This document shows positions 36,577 to 46,794 of a stretch of 64,000 nucleotides of DNA, piece by piece. The DNA comes from Pyropia haitanensis (Eukaryota > Rhodophyta > Bangiophyceae > Bangiales > Bangiaceae): contig SDUX01000008.1 in assembly GCA_008729055.1 (NCBI GenBank), positions 5,295,756 to 5,359,755 on the forward strand, read 5' to 3'. A program made the position numbers and the translations under genes. The first letter of the stretch is position 1, and every line of letters begins with the position of its first letter. The notes beneath the pieces were generated by a model that saw nothing but the letters and a program-made list of their open reading frames with translations, did no database searches and was not told the origin of the DNA.

Positions 36577-36670
36577 CGCGTCCTGCAGGATTTTCCGTCC
36601 TTTTCGAACCTGCGCGGGATAAACCCAACAGATTTCGAGTCTGTCGCCTTAACCGCTCGGCCAAAGACGC
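36577..36670 (-). tRNA. tRNA-Ser(CGA) copy 1, with a 12-nt T-loop insertion
   Basis: 94 nt. Acceptor GCGTCTT/AGGACGC with discriminator G; D-arm GCC/GGC; anticodon stem ACAGA/TCTGT with loop CTCGAAA (anticodon CGA, reads UCG). The long serine-type variable arm is TGGGTTTATCCCGC and the T-stem is GCAGG/CCTGC. The T-loop should be TTCGAAT but reads TTCGAA, then 12 extra nt (AAGGACGGAAAA), then T. Every stem is intact and a Pol III A box (TGGCCGAGCGG) is present. The B box reads GGTTCGAA and is split before its last bases. Removal of the 12 nt gives a canonical tRNA-Ser, so the insertion is most simply a noncanonical (ectopic) intron between positions 59 and 60. Ectopic tRNA introns are known in the red alga Cyanidioschyzon. 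Confidence 0.9.
36591..36602 (-). other. Putative ectopic tRNA intron, copy 1 (position 59/60)
   Basis: Sequence AAGGACGGAAAA on the minus strand. The exon bases TTCG (54-57) can pair with intron CGGA (one G-U pair) next to the T-stem, giving a relaxed bulge-helix-bulge-like shape with the 3' junction in an AAAT bulge. The boundary could shift by up to two A residues without changing the mature product. Confidence 0.65.
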
Positions 36671-37262
36671 TGCGATGCCACGTTTCCATAATTAATCATT
36701 ATTGTTCCAATGGATCGTTACTTTGTAAGCCCTGCTCAGCGATTTCCTCCCAAGAGCTCTCGCGCTCACCGCTCTTGAGAATGAAAAAAGTCCATCACAG
36801 GTACGATGCCAGTGAAGGTGCTTAGCTTGGTGACAAAGCTTGGTTCACTTTGGTGGCTGCGCAGGCGCCTCTGGTGGTAGGTAGCACGAGCCCTAGCATA
36901 TGGACCGGGCTGCGGGTTCAAACGGAGAGCACGTCAAGGTAAGCGTCCCAAAGGAACGGCTGGCCAAAGTGAGACGCACGCTCACCACAGACAGAACGTT
37001 CCTCCAGCCAATTGAGAGGAAGGGGCCGGGGAACGGCTCGACGGCGCCCCCAATGGTGCCGACGACGTCCAGGGCTTCCTGCTGAGAAGAACGTTACCGG
37101 TGCCCCACCATCTGGGGCACAAAAGGTTGACGAAGCCGGCGTGACGAATGGTGTACACACTTTCCATCGTCACTGCCGCCGCCCCATCCGCCATGATCAC
37201 CCTCGACAACGAAGGTGATTGCATGGCTACCGCAGACGCAAGCATCTGTCTCTTTTCTGTGC
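36671..37262. other. Intergenic region upstream of tRNA copy 1
   Basis: Balanced base composition. No gene could be supported. It ends at the left terminal inverted repeat of the element described next. Confidence 0.4.
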
Positions 37263-37400
37263 ACACCGCGCAGTGCCTGCTAAACCGTCTCAAACATTTC
37301 TTGCTTTTCCGTTGCTTGGCCTGGCCCGCAAGCGGTTGTCGACGTCTGTCTTGACAGTGTGAGCCCTAATTTTTCTCGGGTTTTTTTGATTTTGGTTTAC

Positions 37401-37631
37401 ATGGGTGCCTCTCGTTTCATCGACGAAGTGCATCTCACAGGGAAAGAAGCGCCCAGAGCTGAGCTGTCTGGGCGTACAAAATCACCTATGACGACGGTCC
37501 GTGGGGGTCGCTGTGATGACGGCTTTTCCTTGGCGCTGCTGAGCGGCAGCCACTGCAGGCTGTTGCAACTGGAAACGGTGGCGCGGCGCGGGGACGGTGC
37601 CCGCCGTCAACTTTGCTTCTGCCGATACTAG
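37401..37631 (+). pseudogene. Possible DDE-transposase fragment
   Basis: 76 codons starting MGASRFIDEVHLTGKEAPRA and ending LCFCRY. The F-I-D-E-V pattern followed by a basic GR motif resembles the second catalytic block of IS630/Tc1-mariner type DDE transposases, but the rest is too short or diverged to confirm. It lies inside the inverted-repeat element. Confidence 0.3.
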
Positions 37632-37766
37632 CTCCCTCTTTCGCCTCCTTCTTCCCTCAGCTCGCCTCCGCTTCCCCCTCGCTCTCGACGGTAGGTCTCG
37701 CCATGGAAATAGCATCCACTGAGGCGTAAAAGCCGGACCCTGGCTGACTGCGGCAGGTGGTGGTAA

Positions 37767-37916
37767 TTTTTCCGCCTTGAGGTGTGCGGCTGCACTGAGG
37801 TGCTGGCGCAGGTAAACGAGCAGCTGCTGTCTCAGCGGAAGAGCGAGAACTCGGCGCTGGTCCGGGTAGCCAAGACGGCCGAAGGCTTTGAACACCTGTT
37901 CCGTCCCGGCCTCTGA
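37767..37916 (+). pseudogene. Open protein-like fragment inside the element
   Basis: Open from just after a TAA to a TGA. The ~49-residue product has an ordinary composition (LEVCGCTEVLAQVNEQLL, then QRKSENSALVRVAKTAEGFE, then HLFRPGL). There is no ATG at its start, so it is an exon or a broken gene piece. No family was recognised. Confidence 0.3.
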
Positions 37917-38252
37917 TTGGGTACACTTGGACTGTCGTTGACTGTCCCGGCTTGGGAGATTTTTCGCAAAAGGCCGCGAAAGAGTGACAAAGCAGACTCT
38001 GCGCAAAAATCTTGCTCGTCCAAGCAGACTGGTTTGCGTGAAAGCAAGATCCCACGCAAGCCCGCAAGGGGCCTCGCAACCACAAAAGCTAACTTTTGGT
38101 GAGACGGTTTAGCAGGCACTGCGCCGTGTCCTCTGGCTCCTTGACGCGAATAGTATTGAAGGTGGCCCGTGCTCGCGTTTTCTGAGTTGTCCGCGCAACT
38201 GTGCGCGTGCAACCTCTGCCGGCTCGATTCTGTTCAACTTCGTTGCTCTCGC

Positions 38253-38258
38253 AAAAAA
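38253..38258 (-). terminator. Pol III terminator of tRNA-Ser copy 2
   Basis: TTTTTT on the minus strand five nucleotides after the discriminator base. Confidence 0.65.
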
Positions 38259-38263
38259 TACTT

Positions 38264-38357
38264 CGCGTCCTGCAGGAATTTTGTCATATTTCGAACCTAC
38301 GCGGGATGAACCCAACAGATTTCGAGTCTGTCGCCTTAACCGCTCGGCCAAAGACGC
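38264..38357 (-). tRNA. tRNA-Ser(CGA) copy 2, with a 12-nt T-loop insertion
   Basis: 94 nt, same orientation as copy 1 and 1.6 kb upstream of it in the direction of transcription. Acceptor, D-arm and anticodon arm are identical to copy 1. The variable arm reads TGGGTTCATCCCGC. The T-stem is GTAGG/CCTGC (one G-U pair). The T-loop is TTCGAA, then 12 nt ATATGACAAAAT, then T. Only one junction (59/60) restores TTCGAAT. The two insertions have equal length and identical position but unrelated sequence, while the exons are nearly identical. That pattern fits introns under little sequence constraint rather than random damage. It could also be a pseudogene family, but intact stems and a T6 terminator argue against this. 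Confidence 0.9.
38278..38289 (-). other. Putative ectopic tRNA intron, copy 2 (position 59/60)
   Basis: Sequence ATATGACAAAAT on the minus strand, A/T-rich in contrast to copy 1. No convincing 4-bp exon-intron central helix was found here, so a bulge-helix-bulge is not demonstrated. Confidence 0.6.
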
Positions 38358-39474
38358 TTCGATGACGATCGTCTCTGTTTACGTTATTATATTCTTACAG
38401 ATAGTTGGGGGAGGTGACGCCGTTGAAGCCGCGACAGGTGTAGAGCAGTAGAGACCGTCCATCCTTCACGAGCGTTGCACCGTCGCCGCTGGTATGCACG
38501 GGTCGACACTTTGCCCGCTTCCAGCCCTGAGCAGCCGTCTTTCTCGCCAATGCCCATAGTCTGCGCAGAGTACCGGCAGTACGATGCCGTCAACATTGAC
38601 GTTGACGTAGCGTGGATGGCAAGGAGCGACAACATTTAAGGCCGCGACGACCGATTGCAACGCGATGTTCAGGCTTCCCGACGTGCTCGTGGCCTCGGTG
38701 ATGCCACCTTCTTGGTAGCTGCCGTGCATAGGTGCGTGTGTCCCATTCTATAGTTCTAGTTCATGGGTTTTTGTTTTCCTTTGTCCCTGTTGCTTCGCGC
38801 GGGACGCGGTGGCACAGTGAAGCGGTTGTCGGCATGCGGGAAGCGGCCGCGCGAGGGAGGCGGCCCGAGACACCAACGCCGCGGCCGCCTGCGGCTGGCC
38901 GCAGCGTCGGCGGCGGCGGTGGTGGGGGCGGCCGCGACGGCGGGCGGCGGGCGGTGGGCGGCACCGCGGGCGGGGTGGAAGGCGAGGTCGCGTGGGCGGG
39001 CCGGTGGGCCAGCGGGGTCGGCCGAGTGAAAGAAACAGACGCGCGCAAGGGTCAGCCGCCAGCCGGGCCCTGCCCTGACCCCGCCCCCATCCCGTCGGCC
39101 ACCGTCACCCGTCGAGCGCGGCGGCGGCCGGCCGCCGCGCCATCCCCCGCTCCGCCGCCCGCCGTGCGGCGGCGGCGGCCGATGCGGCGGCAAAGGCGGC
39201 CGCCACGGGCAGCGCGCCGGGGCGGGACGCCCCGCCGCCCGCGTCGGGGGTGGGCGGTGAGCCGCCGCCGCCGCCGCCGGCAGGGACGGGCGTAGTCGCC
39301 GTCGCCACGGGCGAGCCCACCCTTGCCCCCGCCGCCGCCGCGACCGCCGTGTCTCCCCACCCGGCAGCGGCGGGCGGCCGATCCCTCTCCCCCGCCGCCG
39401 GCGAGCCCCCTTGCCACGGCGTCGGCGGCGCGGCGCGCGCCTCCAGCACCGCCAGCTCCCGCTCCCGCTCCCGA

Positions 39475-39527
<53 letters not shown>

Positions 39528-41229
39528 ATCCGTTACGGTGCCCCCATCGACACCGGCACGACCACCGGTAGCAATCGTGGCGGCAGCGGGGGGACTTGAC
39601 AGCGGCGGGGGGGGGGATTGCCCGCCGCGGCCACGCCGCCACTGCCGCGGCGGCGGCCGCCGCTCCGCGCGCCGGCGCGCCACGATCGGCGGCGGACGGC
39701 GGCCGCGGCGGCCGCCTGTCCCCGCCGCCGCCGCTGCCGCCACCGCCACGGATGGCGACGCTGCCGGGGGCACCCGCCGCCAACGCAGGCCAGCGCCGAC
39801 GCCGCCGCCGCCGTGTCACCGCCGACGCGGCGGGGGCGGGCGAGTCGCCCCACCCGCGCGACCGCACCGGCCGCGGCACAAACGCGCCGCCGCCCGTGGC
39901 GCCACCGTCGCCGCCGCCACCGCCGTCACGACCGCGGTGTTGACACCAGCAGCGGCAACGGTGACGGTGCCGCCGGCAGTAGCAGCGGCAGTGGTGACGC
40001 CAGCCGCGGCGGCGGCGCCTCGGCCGCCGCAGGGGCGGGAAAAGACAGACCCCGCCGCCACCCCCTAGGCGGGCAGGGCGGCGCCCTCGTCGCAGGAGAC
40101 GGCCGCCGACCACTGCCGCCGCCCCCCCGCCTCCCCCCCCCCGCCTCCCCCCCGCCAGCACTCCCGCCCCCACTCCCCCTACCGCCACGAACGGGTGAAA
40201 GCGGGTTGCTCACGCAGCACCGCGGCGCCGCCGGCACAACCCGCCGGCGCTCGGCCGCGCGCCCGGTCGGCGGCGGCCGCGACGGGCGGGCGGTCCCAGG
40301 CGCACCCGCTGCTGCTGCGGGCGGCGGCGGCGGCGGCGGGCAACCCGCCGCGGCGGCCACGACGGCAGCGGCGTGCTGCCGTCACCGCCGCCGCCGCCGC
40401 TGCCGCCGGTATGGGTGCTGCCGACGCGGGCGCCACGGTCGGCACGCCCCCGCCCCCGCCCCCCCCCCCTCCGCGCCGCCGGGCGCGGCGTGTCGGGCCA
40501 GCCGGGCTTACCGCCCGGCCGGCACCCGCCCGCCGCGCCGCCCGCTGCCGCCGCCCGCCGTCGCCGCCGCCGGCCGCGTCGTCGTCGTCGGCGTCGTCGT
40601 CGTCGGCGTCGGCGTCGGCGTCGGCGCGGCGCGCTGTCGGGGCACCGCCGCCGCCGCCACCGCCGCAGGCCACGGCGGCGTCGTGGCCGCGCTGAGCGCA
40701 GCGCCCGCCTCGCCGACGCCGTCGTGGAGGGTGGCGGCGACGGCGGTGAAGCGCGGTGCGGAAGGTGGTTATGGGGGGGGGGGTAATGACAACCAAAGCA
40801 CAGACAAAAAAGAGGACGAGGACGGGGGGCGGGGGGGGGGGGGGGGGAAGGGCAGAGTGGGGGGGGGGAGTGCGCTGGCGGGAAGACGGGACACCGACGG
40901 CGGAGGGGGTGACGAGCAGAGGGGGCCGGGCGGAAGGGCCGCGAGCGCGGTAGCGGGTGGTGGCAAAGCTCCGCTTGGGTCCGCGACGAGCGGCGAACTT
41001 CCATGGTCAGTGGAGCCCGCTGCGTGCGCTTGTTGGACCCTTGGCGGGTCGGCCGCGTCGGCCGCGTCGGCCGCCGGCACGCGCACCGCAGAGAAGAGGC
41101 GCGCGGCGCGCACCCCCCCCCCCCCCCCCCCACAGCGGCGTTCAGGGGCGCCCGCGCGACGGCCCCGCCGTCGCCGCCGTCACTGCCGTCGCCGCCGCCA
41201 CCATCGCCGCCGCCACAACCGCCTACCCA
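38358..41229. other. Low-complexity GC-rich region
   Basis: 38400-38760 is balanced intergenic DNA. 38780-40760 is dense in GCC/GGC triplets. Open frames on both strands contain poly-Ala, poly-Gly and an Asp/Ala run but no domain, and overlapping frames compete, so no gene is called. G runs at 40770-40870 and a C run at 41107-41124 follow. Confidence 0.4.
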
Positions 41230-41971
41230 TCTGGTGGGGTGGGGCCCGCGCTTCCACAACGTCTCCATGAAGCCTTGCTCAGAGAAGGCGTCCTGCCCGC
41301 TTACAAGGACAAGGAGACTGCCCAAGCTGTCCACCGTCCTTCCCAAGAGGAGCGGAAGGTTCATCCGGGTGCGGATGATGGTGCGCTCTGTCCACGAGCC
41401 GGCAGCTGGATGCTGGTCTTTATCAGGCTTAGTCAGCTCGTTGTCACCCACGTGCAAGTAGTAAGAGCGCGACAGCCAATAGTCGTACTCATCCTGGCCG
41501 CCAAACAGCTCCACAAACGTGGAATCACCCTTCTGCTGCTTCCGCAGGATGGTCACCGGGTTGCTGTGAGGCAGGGTGGTGGCGCAACGCTTCTTGGCCT
41601 GGACCCAGACTGTGACAGGACCGTCTGGCCGCACGAGAAAGAACACGTCGTCAAGCTTGAAAGAAGTTGTTGGACAAAAGGAACACCGTCCTCGACACCT
41701 GCTTGGGAAAGCTCCGCGCACGCCGCAGAAAAATCATCACGGCTTCTGGCTGCCGGTTGTTGTTGCCCATTTCGTCAGCCAGCCGCCATACCTCCTTGTG
41801 CGCGACCGAGGCGTTCACGCGCACGTCCCGCAAAACTCGGTCATCGCCGACGTAGGCGGCACCAATGCCAAGCAGCTTCAGCAGGGTCACGGCAGAGTCG
41901 GCTGTCGGGAATCGGGCACGGCAAGTGCAGCTATGGCTGGGAGCCGACCTCGAGCAGGGCGCTGATTGGTT
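41230..41971 (-). pseudogene. Decayed PD-(D/E)XK nuclease-like protein fragment
   Basis: Two minus-strand frames join at one shift near 41655-41675. The upstream one reads RFPTADSAVTLLKLLGIGAA, then VWRLADEMGNNNRQPEAV. The downstream one reads LDDVFFLVRPDGPVTVWVQA followed by KKR, then FGGQDEYDYWLSRSYYLHVG, ending TLWKRGPHPTRWVG. The D-x(n)-V-x-V-Q-A-K spacing resembles the core of PD-(D/E)XK nucleases, as in Crinkler-type or transposon-linked nucleases. This is inference from pattern only. There is no ATG at the 5' end and low-complexity DNA at the 3' end, so it is called a broken fragment. Confidence 0.4.
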
Positions 41972-44488
41972 CAAAAGCAGTTCTGTTCTCTTTCAATCTC
42001 GCCAGTTTCCACTGGATCTCAGGCGATTTCTTGACCACCGAGCAGGCGAGCCAGCCGCAACTGGAGCCAGTCCTCCCATCGATCTGGTCTGAAACCCCCA
42101 GACAGTTGCAATGTTCTGTCTGCGCAACAATTGTGCGCGATACTGAGCAGCTATTGGTTTTCGTGAACGAGCTTTCATGTGCCTGTACATTTCAAGCAGG
42201 CTTTGTCGAGCACCGACAGAGCTCGTCAGGATGAGGCGGGATAATACCAGCCTTGGGATTCTGGACGTCAGAACCCCAAGGTCGCCTTGGGATTCTGGGA
42301 GGGGGTGGGAGGGGGTGGGGGGGGGGGAATGGGAGGGTAAGTTTACCAATTATACTTCATATAACTTTTCTTCTTCATTTGAAACCAGAATTCATTTCGT
42401 AGGCTCCTTTCACTCATATCTGTCGTCGATGCTTTTTCCGTTGGCCACAGCCGCGCGTCTGACAGCGTTCGCTTCGACAGTGGCCCGTCTCGTGCCGCGT
42501 CCTTCGTACTGCCTGATTCCGCGAGTATGCCCTCGACACGCTGGCCACGGCCTGGCCCCTCGAGCCGGCCTTTGACACACTGGCCGCCGCCGGATCCCTC
42601 GACCTGGCCCTCGACACTCTGACCTCCGCCGGGGCCATGCAGGCGTCACCCGTCTAGTCTGACAGTTTTCCACGTGCTGGCCGTTTGACAATGGAGAGGG
42701 GTCACCCGTCTTGGCTGACAGAGCGTGGAGAGCCGCGATTTCTCCAGGCGTCTCCTGAGCAGCTTTGGGCCACAGGGTGTCACCAGAGCATGTAGTACGT
42801 AGTACCTGGGGATCTCAACCAACACGCATGTTGGGTTCGCTGAGACGCTCTGAGAGCGCTCGAGACTCGCGCGTCGAGGCTCCACAGCCGCTGGGCGCCC
42901 CGAGGCCAGCGACGCCATCAGCACACACGTGTGGCTCCTCACCTACTTGCAGTTACGTACACCGACCTGTACTGGGCACCTCCATTACTCTACCCTGCGG
43001 CGGCGCGTCCCTGTTCCCGCCACCGACGTCCCGCCAGCGGCAGCAACCCCCCCCCCCCCCCCCCCCCCCGTCCCACCACCAGCACGCCGGCCGGCGCCGA
43101 GCGTGCGGCCGCCCCTGGCGGCCCCGCGCGCCCACACCGCCCGCCCCCGCCACGGGCAGCCACCCCGGCCCCCCATGCAGCGAGCTGCCCCCCCTGCTCC
43201 CCTGCCACGCGATGCGCCCCCCGCCACCCCGGCCCACACCCGCCGCCACCGCGGCCGCCGCGGCTGCCGCGGCAGGCGGCCTCGGCCGCGGCCGCCGCCA
43301 CCGCTGCCGCCGCCGCCCGCCGCCCCCGCTACCGCCGCCGCTGCCCACCGCCGCCGCCGCCGCCGCCCGCCGCCCGCCGCCGCCTGCGGCCCCCGCGCCC
43401 TCAAGGGTTGCCCACCGTTGCCGCCGCCGCCGACGCCGCCGCCGCCGCCTCTGCCCCTGCCGCTGCGGGCTGCTGCCGCCCCGGCTGCCGCTGCCGCCGC
43501 CGCCGTTGCTGCCGGCCGCCGGCCGCCTGCCTGGCCGGCCGCCGGCCGCCTGCCGCCCGGGCGGCCGCGGTGGCCGCCGCCCCTGCGTCCCCCGCCGCCG
43601 CATCCGCCGGTTGGCTGCCGTCGCGGCTGCGGCTGCCACCACCGCCGCCGCCACCGGTCGCCACCCTGGCCGGGGGCGGCCGCCCCCGCCGGCCGGCCGC
43701 CGGTCCGGCCCCCGGCCGCCGCCGCTGCCGCCGGCTACCGCCGCCGGCGTGCTGCCGCCGCTGGCGGGCTGCCGCCGCCGGCCGCCTGCCTGGCCGGCCG
43801 CCGGCCGCCTGCCGCCCGGGCTGCCGCCCCGGCCGCCGCCCCCGCCGCCGCCGCCCCCACCGGGTTGCTGCCGCCCTGCTGCCGCTGCCGCCGCCGCCTT
43901 TGCTGCCGGCCGCCGCCAGCAGGCTGCCGCCGCCTGCGTTTTGCCGCCAATCGCGGGCTACCTTTGTCGGCCAGCTGTCCGGCCGGCCGCTGGCCGGCTG
44001 CCGCCCCGGCCGCTCTCACCATCGCCGCCGCCCCTGCCGGTTGGCTACCGCTCCGGCTGCCGCTGCCGCCTCTGCTGTCGCTGCCGGCCGCCGCCGATCC
44101 GCTTGCCACGGCAGCGCCGGCAGTGCAAGAAAGTGCCTCCCGTCTGCTTCTTTGTCATCCGCTGTGCAGTATGGGCCTGGATATAGAGTGCATGAGAGAC
44201 CCACCGTGGGAAGAAATAGTCTTATCTGGGTAAAACGATCATGCTGAATCTATTGGTGCACACATCGGGCGTCGTGCACCCGTACGGCGGACAGGACAGT
44301 CGAGAGGCTGGGTGGAAGAAGCGCTTTAGGCGCCCGCTCCGAGCTTTTTTGAGCGTAATGGGTCAACTCTGTTTAGTTAACGCTGAGGGCAGAGGTATCC
44401 GTTGGCCATCGTCCCGTAAAAATGCAAAGAAAGCACTCTGCAGTTCACTCATTCGTGACTGACTGACTGCTGATACGGTGGTATGCAC
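41972..44488. other. Intergenic and repeat-rich region
   Basis: 41972-42960 is balanced DNA without a supported gene. 43020-44110 is GCC/CCG-rich with two related ~260-bp blocks (about 43420-43680 and 43690-43960), each centred on GCCTGGCCGGCCGCCGGCCG. The long frames over these blocks are compositional. Confidence 0.4.
42236..42296 (+). repeat. Dispersed motif copy A
   Basis: Contains GGATAATACCAGCCTTGGGA followed by TTCTGG and an inverted CCAAGG/CCTTGG pair, then a G-rich tract. The reverse complement of 47833-47900 carries the same GGATAATACCAGCCTTGGGA word, also beside G/C-rich runs. Confidence 0.5.
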
Positions 44489-45122
44489 TGTAGCGCAGCT
44501 GGATGAGCCCACAGCGCCGTTGAAAGTGCAAAAAGCTGCGGAGGTAGCTGAATACACTGTATAGATCTGATAGATGTAGTTTTTGAAGGATGAGAGCACT
44601 GTGGGGCGCTAGACGGCCTGTCGCGGCTACCTGTCCAGAATGGACTTTTGGGGGCCCATATGACCTGCTTCCCGATGTTTGCGACATTTTCTGAGCACAT
44701 ATTCGTGCTCAGCGTCATCGACTTAGTCTGGCGGGAACAGCTTGAGAAGATTTTGCTTCATTTTCTGAAACGCGTCGTAGCGGTGTGTGACGCCTTGCAC
44801 CGAAGTGTGCGCAGGGCACTTCACCACGTGCAACAAGAGTCAGGGACCACTTCACCAACTTTTCTGAAGCATGCTCAATCGACTAAATCGAGGTCGCTGA
44901 GCACGGTCATGTGCTCAGAAGGTTTCGCAAACGACGGGAAGTGGGTCATACAGACCCCCAAAAAGGCCATTCTGGACAGGTAGCCTCGACAGGCCGTCCA
45001 ACGCCCCACAGTACTCTCACGCACAAAAAGATACAATTATGAGATCCCAACAGTACAGCAGACATCCTCCGCAACCTTTTTTGTTCTCATCGGCGCTGTG
45101 GGCGCGTCCAGCAGTGCGACAT
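44489..45122. repeat. 634-bp foldback (long inverted repeat)
   Basis: The left arm and the reverse complement of the right arm align over roughly 250-300 nt. In the best block, 44600-44643 matches 44967-45010 inverted with about four mismatches in 44. Other matching pieces are CCCACAGCGCCG (44509 / 45092 region) and CTGAGCACAT (44692 / 44909 region). The centre (about 44740-44870) is less well paired. Composition is lower in GC than the neighbourhood. It could be a foldback transposon or a hairpin RNA locus. Confidence 0.8.
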
Positions 45123-46085
45123 GTCCCAAGGCGCCTCCTTCTGCACGGGTTCAGCAATGTGCGGACCCCGGCATGCCATCCAACCACTTTGAGCAATTGT
45201 ATGCCACCAGGTACTCATAAACTCATTGTCTGTGCAAAAAACGAGGACCATGGAGCACTGAACAGCTCTGAGAGGCGGGGAATTTATAGCGTGAAGCGCT
45301 TGCCACACCCGGTTACAGGCTTGTTCTGCCCCCTATGTTGGTGCAGAGCAATAAAAAGATACATCAATAGTCGCAGCGTCATCAGTTTACTCGGGAATGA
45401 CGGATCTATCCAGCTCCGCGGGACCTATGTACTCCACGTGCACGTACATACCGAGCAACAGGTCACACCATGACGGACAGGCGGCGCTTGTCAGCGCTAT
45501 TCACTATAAAAAAATACGCAGGCTGGTGGAGCGTGGACCATTGGGGACGCCAAAAGGTCACAACTGACGGCGTTTCACCGTCACTAGCGCGCCCGAGCGG
45601 CGGAACCAGTGGTGAGAGGGTGATGCACTTCGGCCCTCCATGAAACCGTTCTGGTCGCTGCCGTGACAGACGTGTGTGCGGGCGCGCTCTCAACACTGAT
45701 AGGAGTCGGAGACAAGGCATGCATATCCACCAAGTCTGCTCGGAGAGCGGATAACGGCGAAGCGGGCGACCGGGGCGGGGAGGAGGGGGGCGTCAGACGC
45801 CGGCGCTTCAGTCTTCGGCGTTGGCAGTCGCAAGTCGCTGACCAGGATGGGTTCAGAGTCAAATATGGTAATCCCACCTCCGGAAACAATTGATTCAGTA
45901 CTACAATCTTCATCTCGCCCAGTTCAGATTGTGCAACAGCCTATCAGGTTGGACGAATTGGACATCTGATTCGCCAGATAGGCCAGGAGATGTGAGTCAA
46001 GTCGGATGTGTATGTACTGTTGACCTCCGTGGAATAATCGCTTGGATTGTAAATACAATCAAATATCCCTGCCTGCCATGTGAGT
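45123..46085. other. Intergenic, balanced composition
   Basis: No gene, RNA or element was recognised. The + frame at 45039-45473 is open but not protein-like. Confidence 0.35.
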
Positions 46086-46171
46086 AGCTGGTCGCCACAG
46101 TCGTCTTGCTGCCCGGCCGCCTCAACCAGCGTCAGGGGAGGCGGCTCGCCGCGGCGCGGGCGCCAGCCTGC

Positions 46172-46235
46172 CGCGGTCGCGTCAGGGGGGAGACCGCAGT
46201 GCGCGGCGGCGGCGTCAGCCCCCCCACCGGCCGGG
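46172..46235. repeat. Third copy of the dispersed ~60-bp GC-rich repeat
   Basis: Same order of words as the pair near 21.8 kb: GCCGCGG, GCGTC, GGGGGGAGACCGCAGTGCGC, GGCGGCGG, then a C7 run. Confidence 0.5.
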
Positions 46236-46794
46236 GCAGTGGCGGTGGAGTGCCGCCGAGGCCACTTCCCCCCAAGCACCAGCCGCAGCCATTGCCGCCC
46301 CCGGCGGCCGCCGCTGCCGCGGCCGCCCCGCGGCCGCCGTGGCCGCCCCCACCCCGCCAGCCGCCGCGGCCGCCCCCCCCGCCAGCCGCCGTGGCCACCC
46401 TTTCTCGGCAGCCCCCGCGGACGCGGCCGCCCCCCGACGCCCCCCGACGCCCCCCGGCGCGGCCGTTTCCCCCGGCGGCTGCCACCCCCAGGGGGCTGCC
46501 TCCCCCCGGCGGCCGCCACCGCCCGCGGCAATCACGGTCGCCACCCCCCAGAGGCCACGCCAGCCGCCCCCCCCGGCGGCCACCACGGCCCCCCCTCCCC
46601 GCCGCCCCTCGACGGCCCCCGCAGTCCCCCGCCGCCCGTTGCCACGGACGCCGTCCCTACCCCGGCGGTCGCCACGCCCCCCGCCGGCACGCGACGCTGC
46701 GGCGGGTGCCGGACGACGGGGACTGGGCGCCGGGGGCCGGGGGCCGGATGCCGGGGCACAGGCGGCCGGGGCCGCGGGCCGGGCAGCGGCGGGG

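Larger units (their letters stand above)
37263..38129. mobile_element. Small element with terminal inverted repeats
   Basis: The left end (from ACACCGCGCAGTGCCTGCTA near 37263) and the reverse complement of the right end (ending near 38129) share the core GCGCAGTGCCTGCTAAACCG plus TCTCA exactly. Weaker similarity continues over ~50 nt, including GCTTTT. The interior holds a short + frame with a DDE-transposase-like FIDEVHL motif (37401-37631) and a second protein-like open stretch (37767-37916). No clear target-site duplication was found. It is probably a decayed or non-autonomous DNA transposon; the family is uncertain. Confidence 0.5.
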
